DNA of 64,000 nucleotides from Zhihengliuella flava (GTDB taxonomy: Bacteria > Actinomycetota > Actinomycetes > Actinomycetales > Micrococcaceae), in NCBI RefSeq assembly GCF_015751895.1, contig NZ_JADOTZ010000001.1, forward strand, positions 744,001-808,000. The letters are read 5' to 3'. Positions within the stretch are counted from its first letter, which is position 1. Every line of letters starts with the position of its first letter. Under the pieces are notes generated by a model. It was given only the letters and a program-made list of their open reading frames with translations. It did not search any database and had not been told where the DNA came from. Both the position numbers and the translations under genes were made by a program. Positions 8,881 through 17,329 of this stretch are shown here, piece after piece.

Positions 8881-10311
8881 GTGACCACTCAACCTTCTGC
8901 TTCAACGAAACCCCGCCTGCCCCGCTGGATGACAGCGTTTGGCCCGCAGGTCATCGCCGCGCTCGTCGTCGGCGTGGTCCTGGGCCTCATCGCGAAGGCC
9001 ACCGGCAGCACCGCCGACGACCCCAACGCGCTGGGCCAGACCCTGCAAATCATTGGCTCGTCCTATGTGTCCCTGCTGCGCACCGCGGTGATCCCGCTGA
9101 TTTTCTTTGCGATCATCGCCTCGATCGCCAACCTCTCGCAGGTCTCTAACGCCGCTCGGCTCGCGTGGAAGACCCTGCTGTGGTTCATGATCACCGCGCT
9201 CATTGCCGTGGTGATCGGCATCGCCTTGGGCACTATTTTCCAGCCAGGCGTCGGCACCGGTCAGGAAACCCCCGCCGGTTACGAGGGCGGCACGGGCAGC
9301 TGGCTCGGGTTCCTGCAGGGCCTCATCCCGGCCAACTACCTCGGCCTCGACGTGTCCGCCGGGTTCTCCGCCGATGAGCAGTCCGTGTCCACGCGCGTGA
9401 ACTTCAACGTCCTGCAGATCATCGTCGTGGCCATCGCCGTCGGTATTGCCGCGCTCAAGGTGGGCGCGGCGGCCGACCCGTTCCTCAGCTTCGCCCGCTC
9501 CACGCTGGCCATCATTCAGAAGGTCCTGTGGTGGATCATCCGCTTGGCCCCGCTGGGAACGATCGGCTTGCTGGGCAACGCCACCGCGACGTATGGCTGG
9601 GACACCATTGGGGCCCTCGGCCAATACACGCTGGCCATCTACGTCGGCCTCGCCGCCGTGCTCTTCATCGTCTACCCCATCCTGCTGAAGGTCAGCGGCC
9701 TGTCCTTCCGCAAGTACTTTGCGGGCGCCTGGCCGGCGATACAGCTGGCTTTCGTGTCCCGGTCTTCGGTAGGGACCCTGCCGCTGAGCCAGCGAGTCAC
9801 CGAGCGCAACTTGGGGGTGCCGAGCGGCTACGCCTCCTTCGCGGTGCCGCTCGGCGCCACCACCAAGATGGACGGCTGCGCGGCCATCTATCCCGCCATC
9901 TCTGCCATCTTCGTGGCACAGTTCTTCAACGTTGATCTGAACATCATTCACTACCTGCTGATCGTGTTGGTCTCGGTCATCGGTTCCGCGGCGACCGCGG
10001 GCACGACCGGCGCGACCGTGATGCTGACGCTGACCCTCACCACGGTGGGCTTGCCCCTCGAGGGCGTGGCTCTGTTGCTCGCCGTCGACCCGATCTTGGA
10101 TATGGGCCGCACGGCCGTGAACGTCGCCGGACAGATCCTGGTTCCCACCATCGTCGCCAAGCGCGAGGGCCTTCTGGACGAAGACGTGTACAACGCATCC
10201 AACCCCCTCGACCCGTTTGAGGACGACGCCGCCGCGGACACGGCTGATGCTGCCGACGGCGTGCGCGCCGACGAGGACGAGGCGCGTGACCTGAGTCAGT
10301 CGCGCGCGTAA
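8881..10311 (+). CDS. Dicarboxylate/amino acid:cation symporter (DAACS family)
   Basis: 476-residue integral membrane carrier of the sodium:dicarboxylate symporter family (GltP/DctA fold), importing C4-dicarboxylates, glutamate or similar substrates with Na+ or H+. It has eight or so hydrophobic segments. The serine-rich re-entrant loop region (SRSSVGTLPLSQ, about residue 293) and the substrate/ion-binding segment (PLGATTKMDGCA and DPILDMGRTAVNV) are family hallmarks. The C-terminal 45 residues are acidic and cytoplasmic. GTG start at 8881 has no obvious ribosome site. Followed by a large stem-loop. Substrate cannot be set from sequence alone. Confidence 0.9.
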   Translation: MTTQPSASTKPRLPRWMTAFGPQVIAALVVGVVLGLIAKATGSTADDPNALGQTLQIIGSSYVSLLRTAVIPLIFFAIIASIANLSQVSNAARLAWKTLLWFMITALIAVVIGIALGTIFQPGVGTGQETPAGYEGGTGSWLGFLQGLIPANYLGLDVSAGFSADEQSVSTRVNFNVLQIIVVAIAVGIAALKVGAAADPFLSFARSTLAIIQKVLWWIIRLAPLGTIGLLGNATATYGWDTIGALGQYTLAIYVGLAAVLFIVYPILLKVSGLSFRKYFAGAWPAIQLAFVSRSSVGTLPLSQRVTERNLGVPSGYASFAVPLGATTKMDGCAAIYPAISAIFVAQFFNVDLNIIHYLLIVLVSVIGSAATAGTTGATVMLTLTLTTVGLPLEGVALLLAVDPILDMGRTAVNVAGQILVPTIVAKREGLLDEDVYNASNPLDPFEDDAAADTADAADGVRADEDEARDLSQSRA

Positions 10312-10356
10312 ATTCATCGCCGCGCTTCACCCCGCAGCCGATGGCTGCTGATCGAC

Positions 10357-10395
10357 CCACTGGGCCGGTACTGCACTGCAGTGCCGGCCCAGTGG
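10357..10395 (+). terminator. Stem-loop terminator after the symporter gene
   Basis: Perfect 12-bp stem (CCACTGGGCCGG with CCGGCCCAGTGG) with a loop that itself holds a TGCACTGCA palindrome. No T-run follows. Separates the symporter from the tetR-mmpL unit. Confidence 0.65.
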
Positions 10396-10426
10396 TATGA
10401 GATGGGTCTCACTGACTACCCATGAA

Positions 10427-10458
10427 TTGCACAGCGTGCAAAGTTGCACGTAGTGTAA
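10427..10458. promoter_or_regulatory. Tandem TetR-type operators upstream of tetR-mmpL
   Basis: Two 15-bp inverted repeats stand side by side: TTGCAC-AGC-GTGCAA (10427-10441, perfect) and TTGCAC-GTA-GTGTAA (10444-10458, one mismatch), 17 bp centre to centre. They end six bases before the GTG start of the TetR gene, so a bound repressor would block its promoter. Autoregulation together with the downstream MMPL exporter is the natural reading. Confidence 0.7.
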
Positions 10459-10464
10459 TTCTTT

Positions 10465-11139
10465 GTGACCACTCCACCGCACTCCGTCTCCCGCCGCGAG
10501 CAAAACAAAGCAGCCACCCGCGCCGCCATCGTTGAGGCGGCGCTGGACCTCGTCCGCCGAGCCCCCACCGAGCCGGTCACGGCCGAGAGCATTGCCGAAG
10601 CGGCCAACATCTCCCGGCGGACGTTCTTTAACTACTTCAGTTCGGTCGAAGCCGCCCTCAACGTTCCGCTCGACGACTTCCTGGAGTCCGCCGTGGCGCA
10701 CCTTGCCACCGGGCCGGAGAGCTTGCCCGCCGCCGAGGCGGCCATCCGGGCGCTGCGAGAGAGTTTCACCCCCGAGCGCCTCGAGCCCGTCGCCGAGCTG
10801 TTCTTGCTCGCCCAGACGAATCCGCAGCTCTCCCGGATGCAAATGGAATCGTGGAACGACTGCGCCGAGCGCGTCGTCGACTTCCTGCGCACTGCGGCGC
10901 CCGATGCTCCAGCCCTCGCGTCGGCCGCCTTTGCCCACGCCGTCGTGGGCGTCGGCCGGGCCGCTTTCCTGCACTGGGGGCAACGGTTCGACGACGCCGC
11001 GGTGCTCGACTCGGCTCCACCGAGTGCTCACCGCTTCCGCCCCGATCACGAGGCCACCGAGGAGCTCCACGAGCTCCTCCTAGAGGCCATGACCCAATTG
11101 CGGGACGGCTTTAGCGCCCTACAAACCCGCGCCCAATAA
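10465..11139 (+). CDS. TetR-family transcriptional regulator
   Basis: 224 residues. The N-terminal three-helix DNA-binding domain is clear: REQNKAATRAAIVEAAL then TAESIAEAANISRRTFFNYF (about residues 35-55), where the FFNYFSS recognition end is typical. The rest is a helical ligand-binding and dimer domain with no readable ligand. GTG start directly behind two tandem operators (10427-10458). It lies 33 bp upstream of the MMPL transporter gene on the same strand, the usual layout for a repressor relieved by a substrate of the pump. Confidence 0.9.
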   Translation: MTTPPHSVSRREQNKAATRAAIVEAALDLVRRAPTEPVTAESIAEAANISRRTFFNYFSSVEAALNVPLDDFLESAVAHLATGPESLPAAEAAIRALRESFTPERLEPVAELFLLAQTNPQLSRMQMESWNDCAERVVDFLRTAAPDAPALASAAFAHAVVGVGRAAFLHWGQRFDDAAVLDSAPPSAHRFRPDHEATEELHELLLEAMTQLRDGFSALQTRAQ

Positions 11140-11172
11140 CCCACCCCCTCTGCTCTTCGAAAGGTCCAACCC

Positions 11173-14100
11173 GTGGCTTCTTTCCTCTACCGGCTCGGCC
11201 GCGCCGCAGCCCACTTCCGCTGGTGGTTCGTCAGCGCGTGGGTGGCGGTCATCGCGATCGTCGCGCTGGGCGCGTCCATGTTCATGGGCACGCTGACCAA
11301 TCAGTTCTCCATCCCGGGAACGGAAACGCAGCAGACGCTGGACCGGCTCCAGGAAGAGATGCCGGACGCCGCTGGCGGCACGGGCACCATCGTTTTCCAA
11401 ACCCAGGACGGTAGCGAGTTCACCGAGGAGCAGCGCGCCGAAGTTCAGCGCGCCCTCAAAGAACTGGCCGCGCTCGACGAGGTGAACGAGGCCCGCGACC
11501 CGTTTGCGTTGCAGGACGACCTCGACGACGCCGTCACGCAACTGGAGGACGCTCGAGAGGAAATCGCCTCCGGCGAAGAGGAGCTAGCCGACGGCCGCCA
11601 ACAGCTGGAGGACGGCAAAGAGCAACTCGCCGACGGACGGGCCGAGGTCGAAGACGGGCGCGCCCAGTTGGAGGAGGCCCGCGCTGAGGTGGCCGACGGC
11701 TGGGAGCAGCTCGAAGCCGGTCAGGCGGAACTCAACGCCGGTGCTGCCGAGCTCGAAGACGGACGCGCTCAGCTCAACAGCGGCCGTGCCCAGCTCGAGG
11801 ACGGCAAGGAGCAGCTCGCCGCCGGAGAGGCACAGTATCAAGACGGTCTCGCCGAGTATCAGGCCGGCGCCGCGCAGGTTGCCGACGGCCGCGAACAGCT
11901 CACGGCCGCAGAGCAACAGCTCGAGGAAAGCGCCGCGCAGCTCGAGGCCGGTCAGCAGCAGTACGAGGCGGGCGTAGCCGAGCTCACCAGTCAGTTCGGT
12001 GTCTCGACGTTGGAAGAGGCCTCCGCCGCGCTCGATGCGCAGCAAGAGCAGCTCGACGCCAACACGGAGCTCTCCGACGCCGAGCGCGCGGCTGCGCAGG
12101 AGCAGATCGATACGGGCCGCGCCGGCATCACCGAGTTGCAGGAGTCCTCCGCGCAGCTGGAGGCGGGCCGCGCCGAGCTGGAGTCGGGACGCCAGCAACT
12201 CGAAGCCCAGCGCTCCGAGTTGGAGGCGGCCGCGGCCCAGCTGCCCGCGGCCAAGCAGGAACTCGACGCCGCCCGCGCCGAGCTCGACGCAGCCGCGGCC
12301 GAGATCGAGACCAACGAGGCGCGCCTACAACAGGCCGCCGCGGAGATTGCGGCGGGCGAGGACGAGCTCGCCGCCGGCCAGGCGGAAATTGCGGAGAACC
12401 GCGCCAAGCTTGAGGCCGCGGAGCAAGAAATCGCGGACAACGCGGCCCAGCTCGACGAGGCGGAAGCAACCCTCGACGAGGAGGAGGCCAAGCTGCCCGA
12501 GGCGGAGCAGGAGCTCGCCGACGGTGCCGCCGAGCTAGAGCAGGCGCGCGAGGACATTGCCCTCGGCACCCGCCAAGCCGCGGCCAGCGAGGGTCTGCGG
12601 TTCATCTCCGAGGACGGCACCACCGCGGCCGCCACCATCCAGTTCTTCGGGCAGACCGACGCGCTGGACACTGAGACGCGCGACGAGATTCGTGCCATCG
12701 CCACCTCCGTCGAGTCGGCCGGAGTGCAGGCCGATTTGTCCCAGCAACTCGTCCAAGACGTCTCCGAGGTGTTCGGTATCGCCGAGGTGATCGGCTTGGC
12801 GATTGCCGCCGTCGTGCTCCTGGTCATGCTCGGCACGGTGGTGGCGGCAGGACTGCCACTCATCATGGCGGTCTTGGGCGTCGGCGTCGGCGTCGGCGGA
12901 ACGCTGGCGTTCTCCTCATTGATCGAGATGCCCTCGATCACCCCGGCCCTAGCGCTCATGCTCGGCTTGGCGGTCGGCATCGACTACTCGCTGTTCATCG
13001 TCCATCGCCACCGCACCCAGCTCCTCGGTGGCATGGAGCTGCGCGAGTCGATCGCTCGTGCCACCGGCACCAGCGGCAACGCTGTGGTCTTTGCGGGCCT
13101 GACGGTGGTCATCGCGCTGGCCGCCCTCGTGGTCCCGGGCCTGCCGTTCCTGTCCATTTTGGGCCTGTCCGCGGCCTTCACGGTGGCCGTCGCCGTGCTC
13201 ATGTCCGTGACACTCACTCCGGCGGTGCTGTCCGTGATCGGCATGCGCCTGCTGTCCCGCAAGGCCCGGGCCAAGGCGGCCGTCGCAGCGCAGGCACCGG
13301 TGCCCGCGGCGCACGAGTCCCGCACGTCCTCCCCGCGGGGCTGGGGCGCCGTCGTCACGCGCCACCCGTGGCTGACCACGATGGCGACAGTCCTGCTGCT
13401 CGGCGCCGTCGCGCTGCCCGCCACCGACCTGCGGACCGCACTGCCCGACGGCGGTGCAGAACCGGCCGGCAGCACCGCGCGGACGGCGTACGACACGATG
13501 AGCGAGCGCTTCGGCGCGGGGTACAACGGACCACTGCTCGTCGTCGCCGATCTGCCCCGGGACGAGTCGGGCGAGCCTCTGAACGACGACGATGCCCTGC
13601 GCGCCAACCTGGACGTCGCTGACTACTTGCGGGACGTCGACGGCGTCGTGGCAGCCGTTCCCGCCTCCATCAACGAGGACAACACGGTCGGCATCCTCCA
13701 AGTGGTCCCCGAAGAGGGGCCCGCGTCTGAGGAGACGGAGGCGCTCGTCCACGAGTTGCGCGACGCCGCGGCGGACATCGAGGCGGCGACGGGCGCCGAC
13801 GTGGCCCTCACCGGCCAGGTCGCAGCCCAGATCGACGTGACCGAGAAGCTCATGGACTCCCTGCCGCTGTACCTCACGGTCGTCGTCGGGCTGTCGCTGG
13901 TCCTGCTGCTGCTCGTGTTCCGGTCGATCGTGGTTCCGCTGCTGGCCACGGCAGGGTTCCTGCTCTCGCTGTTCGCCGCCTTCGGCGCCACCACGGCCGT
14001 CTACCAGTGGGGTTGGCTCTCCTCGGTCTTCGGCGTGGATTCGCCCGGTCCGATCATGAGCTTCCTACCCATCCTCCTGATCGGCATCCTCTTCGGCCTG

Positions 14101-14541
14101 GCCATGGACTATCAGGTGTTCTTGGTCTCCGGTATGCGCGAGGCGTACGTCCACGGCGAGGATCCGCGCCGAGCCGTCACCTCCGGGCTGAAGCAGGCCG
14201 CGCCGGTGGTCACCGCGGCAGCCCTGATCATGGCCAGCGTCTTCGCCGGCTTCATCTTCAGCCATCTGACCATGATCCGCGCCCTCGGGTTCTCCCTCGC
14301 GGTCGGTGTGCTGGTCGACGCGTTCCTCATCCGCATGACGTTGACGCCGGCGGTGATGTACCTGTTGGGCAGGCACGCCTGGTACCTGCCCAAGTGGCTG
14401 GACAAGATGCTGCCGGACGTGGACGTCGAGGGCGCCAAGCTCAACGAGCACCTGCCCGGCGCGGACAGCCCACGCTCGCCGGAAACGGCCGAGCTGCCGG
14501 CAACCTCCTATGCTGAGGCCGGAGCGGGCAGCTCGCGGTAA
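11173..14541 (+). CDS. MMPL-family exporter with giant coiled-coil insert
   Basis: 1122 residues, about 350 longer than ordinary MMPL (RND-superfamily) lipid or drug exporters. TM1 is near residues 17-37. The first extracytoplasmic domain contains an uninterrupted heptad-rich region (about residues 114-466) of units like LxDGxxQL, as in YhgE/Pip-type proteins. It is followed by the first helical bundle (about 535-700, with the conserved GLAVGIDYSLFI segment), a cytoplasmic linker, the second extracytoplasmic domain, and the second bundle containing GLAMDYQVFLVSGMREAY with the proton-relay Asp-Tyr pair. GTG start after CTTCGAAAGG. Encoded with and presumably controlled by the upstream TetR. 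Transported substrate unknown. Confidence 0.9.
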   Translation: MASFLYRLGRAAAHFRWWFVSAWVAVIAIVALGASMFMGTLTNQFSIPGTETQQTLDRLQEEMPDAAGGTGTIVFQTQDGSEFTEEQRAEVQRALKELAALDEVNEARDPFALQDDLDDAVTQLEDAREEIASGEEELADGRQQLEDGKEQLADGRAEVEDGRAQLEEARAEVADGWEQLEAGQAELNAGAAELEDGRAQLNSGRAQLEDGKEQLAAGEAQYQDGLAEYQAGAAQVADGREQLTAAEQQLEESAAQLEAGQQQYEAGVAELTSQFGVSTLEEASAALDAQQEQLDANTELSDAERAAAQEQIDTGRAGITELQESSAQLEAGRAELESGRQQLEAQRSELEAAAAQLPAAKQELDAARAELDAAAAEIETNEARLQQAAAEIAAGEDELAAGQAEIAENRAKLEAAEQEIADNAAQLDEAEATLDEEEAKLPEAEQELADGAAELEQAREDIALGTRQAAASEGLRFISEDGTTAAATIQFFGQTDALDTETRDEIRAIATSVESAGVQADLSQQLVQDVSEVFGIAEVIGLAIAAVVLLVMLGTVVAAGLPLIMAVLGVGVGVGGTLAFSSLIEMPSITPALALMLGLAVGIDYSLFIVHRHRTQLLGGMELRESIARATGTSGNAVVFAGLTVVIALAALVVPGLPFLSILGLSAAFTVAVAVLMSVTLTPAVLSVIGMRLLSRKARAKAAVAAQAPVPAAHESRTSSPRGWGAVVTRHPWLTTMATVLLLGAVALPATDLRTALPDGGAEPAGSTARTAYDTMSERFGAGYNGPLLVVADLPRDESGEPLNDDDALRANLDVADYLRDVDGVVAAVPASINEDNTVGILQVVPEEGPASEETEALVHELRDAAADIEAATGADVALTGQVAAQIDVTEKLMDSLPLYLTVVVGLSLVLLLLVFRSIVVPLLATAGFLLSLFAAFGATTAVYQWGWLSSVFGVDSPGPIMSFLPILLIGILFGLAMDYQVFLVSGMREAYVHGEDPRRAVTSGLKQAAPVVTAAALIMASVFAGFIFSHLTMIRALGFSLAVGVLVDAFLIRMTLTPAVMYLLGRHAWYLPKWLDKMLPDVDVEGAKLNEHLPGADSPRSPETAELPATSYAEAGAGSSR

Positions 14542-14632
14542 CTCGGAGGCCACCCCGTTGAACGGCCGTCGCCCGTGTCGCAGCCAGCAGGCTGCCGCAC
14601 CGGCGGCGGCCGTTGCCGTATACGGTGGTGCC

Positions 14633-15313
14633 ATGACCGAGATTGCCTCCGCACCGGACGAGTCCCCGCTACCCCTGCTGATCCTCGCGTCCCAGTCGCC
14701 GGGCCGCGCCCGCATTCTGCGCGATGCGGGCCTTGCCTTCGAGACGATCGTCTCCGACGTCGACGAGGACGCCGCACTGGAGTCGGCGCGCTCCCGGTTC
14801 GGCGAGCTTTCCCCCGCGGACGTGGCACTCTTGTTGGCTCGCGCCAAGGCCGAGGCCGTGGCCGGGCTGGATGCGGCCGACGGCGCCGTCGTCTTGGGGT
14901 GTGACTCGGTCTTCGAACTGCACGGCATCGGCTACGGCAAGCCGTACACCGAGGAGGAGACCCGCAGGCGGTGGGTTGGCCTGCGCGGCCAGACCGGCGT
15001 GCTGCATTCGGGTCACTGGCTCATCGACAATCGCGCCCCGGGGCCGGAGGACGACGCCGGAAGCGGCGTCACCGACGGTGCTGTCGCCTCGGCGGCGGTG
15101 ACGTTTGGGCGCCCCACGGACGAGGAGGTGGCCCGCTACGCGGCCTCCGGCGAACCGTTGCACTGCGCGGGAGCCTTCACGATCGACGGGCGCGCCTCCG
15201 CCTTTATCGAACGCGTTGAGGGAGACCCGCACGCCGTGGTGGGCCTCTCCGTGTCGACTCTGCGCGGACTGCTGGAGCCCATGGGCCTGTCCATCACCGA
15301 CCTCTGGGAGTAG
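14633..15313 (+). CDS. maf: Maf-family nucleoside triphosphate pyrophosphatase
   Basis: 226 residues. Maf proteins hydrolyse dTTP/UTP or modified NTPs to monophosphates, a house-cleaning role; overproduction blocks septation in Bacillus. The opening LILASQSPGRARILRDAGL matches the family's LASxSPRRxxLL nucleotide-binding motif, and GCDSVFELHGIGYGKP and the HSGHWLI segment follow. A longer reading frame from 14510 is possible, but the ATG at 14633 begins just before the conserved fold. Lies between mmpL and accA3; in M. tuberculosis maf (Rv3282) is likewise among the acyl-CoA carboxylase genes. Confidence 0.88.
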   Translation: MTEIASAPDESPLPLLILASQSPGRARILRDAGLAFETIVSDVDEDAALESARSRFGELSPADVALLLARAKAEAVAGLDAADGAVVLGCDSVFELHGIGYGKPYTEEETRRRWVGLRGQTGVLHSGHWLIDNRAPGPEDDAGSGVTDGAVASAAVTFGRPTDEEVARYAASGEPLHCAGAFTIDGRASAFIERVEGDPHAVVGLSVSTLRGLLEPMGLSITDLWE

Positions 15314-15353
15314 GTCCCCCGAACCTCGACGCGCTGGCACCGCGAGCTCCCGG

Positions 15354-15370
15354 TTGTAGGGACCCTACAA
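15354..15370. promoter_or_regulatory. 17-bp palindrome upstream of accA3
   Basis: TTGTAGGGACCCTACAA has perfect 8-bp arms around a central A. It matches the sites upstream of accD (4948-4964 and 5013-5029) in both arms and spacing. A possible -35 (TTGAAA, 15411) and -10 (TAGGCT, 15432) lie downstream, so the site could act upstream of the promoter or on another start. Confidence 0.6.
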
Positions 15371-15471
15371 AGTTGCGGCGCAGGCACGCGGAAATACGCC
15401 GTTTGTCCGGTTGAAACCCCACAAGTGGCGGTAGGCTCCCTTGTGTCCAAGAGAAGGAGACCGCACACACT

Positions 15472-17241
15472 ATGGCCACGCTGTCCAAGGTCCTCATCGC
15501 CAATCGGGGCGAAATCGCCGTCCGCGTGATTCGCGCCGCCCGGGACGAGGGCATTTCCTCCGTCGCTGTCTACGCCGACCCTGATCGCGACGCGCTGCAC
15601 GTCCGCCTCGCCGACGAGGCCTACGCCCTCGGCGGAGAGAGCGCCGCTGATTCCTATCTGGTGATGGACAAGATCCTCGACGCCGCCGCGGCCTCCGGCG
15701 CCGACGCGATTCACCCCGGTTACGGGTTCCTCTCCGAAAACGCGGAATTTGCCCAGCGGGTGATCGACGCGGGGTTGACCTGGATCGGGCCACCCCCGCA
15801 GGCCATCGCGCAGCTCGGGGACAAGGTCCAGGCCCGCCACATCGCCGAGAAGGTCGGTGCCCCTCTGGTCCCGGGCACCAAGGACCCCGTCGAGTCCACC
15901 CAAGAGGTCCTCGATTTCGCGGACGAGCACGGACTTCCCTTGGCCATCAAGGCCGCCTACGGAGGCGGCGGGCGCGGCATCAAGGTGGCCCGCGATCGCG
16001 AGGAGATCGCCGAACTGTATGAATCGGCGGTCCGCGAAGCCACGGCCGCCTTTGGCCGCGGCGAGTGCTTCATCGAGCGTTTCTTGGACGCACCCCGCCA
16101 CGTGGAAACCCAGTGCCTCGCGGATGCGCACGGCGACGTCGTCGTCGTCTCCACTCGAGATTGCTCCCTCCAGCGGCGCAACCAAAAGTTGGTCGAGGAG
16201 GCTCCCGCCCCCTTCCTGACCGACGCGCAGAACGAACGCCTGTACGCCGCCTCCAAGGCCATCCTCAAGGAGGCCGGGTACGTCGGTGCCGGCACCTGCG
16301 AATTCCTCGTGGGGCAGGACGGCGTGATCTCCTTTCTGGAGGTCAACACGCGCCTGCAGGTGGAGCACCCGGTCTCCGAAGAGGTTACCGGGATTGACTT
16401 GGTGCGCGAACAGTTCCGGCTCGCTCGCGGCGAGGCCCTTGGTTATGCCGACCCAGAGACCCGGGGTCACTCCTTCGAGTTCCGGATTAACGGCGAGGAT
16501 GCGGGCCGCAACTTCATGCCGGCGCCGGGCACCATTTCCTGCCTGAAGCTGCCCACCGGACCCGGCGTCCGCATCGACTCCGGAGTGGAAGAGGGCGAGA
16601 CCGTCTCGGGGAACTTCGACTCGATGATCGCCAAGCTGATCGTCACCGGCTCCACCCGCGCCCAGGCCGCGACGCGTGCCCGCCGCGCGCTGGCCGAGCT
16701 GATCATCGAGGGCATGCCGACGGTGGTCCCCTTCCACCGTGCCGTGATGGCCGACGCCGCCTTTGTCCCCGACGAGGGCCCGTTCAGCGTTCATACCCGA
16801 TGGATCGAGACCGAGTGGGTCAACGAGGTCCCTGCGTTCGACGCCGCGACGGCGGCTTCAGCCGAGGACGCGGAGGAACGTCAGGCCGTCACGGTCGAGG
16901 TTGGCGGCAAGCGCCTCGAAGTCGTCCTGCCCGCCGGGTTCGGCGCCGCGGCCGCGGCCAAACCTGCCAAGGCCAAGCGCAAGCGCGGCTCGCGCTCGGG
17001 CGGCTCCGCGGCGGCGGGGGCGTCCGGAGATGCCTTGGCGTCGCCCATGCAGGGCACCATCGTCAAGGTAGCAGCCGCAGACGGCGATGAGGTGGCCGAG
17101 GGAGACCTGATCGTCGTGCTCGAGGCCATGAAGATGGAACAGCCGCTCACGGCTCACAAGTCCGGCACCGTCAAGGGGCTCACGGCCACCGTCGGCGCCA
17201 CGGTATCGGCCGGCGAAGCCGTAGCCAGCATCGTCGACTAA
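15472..17241 (+). CDS. accA3: Acyl-CoA carboxylase alpha chain (biotin carboxylase + BCCP)
   Basis: Carboxylates its own biotin with ATP and bicarbonate, then hands CO2 to AccD. 589 residues: an N-terminal biotin-carboxylase domain starting [20 protein letters not shown], an ATP-grasp region ([13 protein letters not shown]) and the catalytic [20 protein letters not shown]; a basic Ala/Lys/Arg/Gly-rich linker (about 480-515); and a C-terminal biotinyl domain with the EAMKMEQ motif, biotin acceptor Lys554. ATG preceded by AGAAGGAGA. Monocistronic by layout, closed by a strong stem-loop. Its cognate ligase BirA and partner AccD/AccE are 9-12 kb upstream, and the shared palindrome suggests joint control. 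Confidence 0.95.
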   Translation: MATLSKVLIANRGEIAVRVIRAARDEGISSVAVYADPDRDALHVRLADEAYALGGESAADSYLVMDKILDAAAASGADAIHPGYGFLSENAEFAQRVIDAGLTWIGPPPQAIAQLGDKVQARHIAEKVGAPLVPGTKDPVESTQEVLDFADEHGLPLAIKAAYGGGGRGIKVARDREEIAELYESAVREATAAFGRGECFIERFLDAPRHVETQCLADAHGDVVVVSTRDCSLQRRNQKLVEEAPAPFLTDAQNERLYAASKAILKEAGYVGAGTCEFLVGQDGVISFLEVNTRLQVEHPVSEEVTGIDLVREQFRLARGEALGYADPETRGHSFEFRINGEDAGRNFMPAPGTISCLKLPTGPGVRIDSGVEEGETVSGNFDSMIAKLIVTGSTRAQAATRARRALAELIIEGMPTVVPFHRAVMADAAFVPDEGPFSVHTRWIETEWVNEVPAFDAATAASAEDAEERQAVTVEVGGKRLEVVLPAGFGAAAAAKPAKAKRKRGSRSGGSAAAGASGDALASPMQGTIVKVAAADGDEVAEGDLIVVLEAMKMEQPLTAHKSGTVKGLTATVGATVSAGEAVASIVD

Positions 17242-17258
17242 TCCGCTAGCAGTCCGCA

Positions 17259-17310
17259 CGACGGCGGGGCCCGCCAGCTGCATCCCGCAGCCCGGTGGGC
17301 CCCGCCGTCG
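17259..17310. terminator. Bidirectional terminator between accA3 and the ROK gene
   Basis: Perfect 14-bp stem CGACGGCGGGGCCC / GGGCCCCGCCGTCG with a 24-base loop, placed between two convergent genes and able to serve both. Confidence 0.8.
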
Positions 17311-17329
17311 TCGATGGTGAGGCCGCCAG

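Noticed and set aside
8902-10317. 471-codon open frame antisense to the symporter gene
   Set aside because: Entirely opposite a clear DAACS transporter; low-complexity His/Gly/Asp-rich translation.
11584-12980. Leu- and Ser-rich open frames opposite the MMPL coiled coil
   Set aside because: They are the reverse complement of the heptad repeats and mirror their periodicity; not independent genes.
15136-16794. 552-codon open frame antisense to accA3
   Set aside because: Opposite a full biotin carboxylase with all motifs intact.
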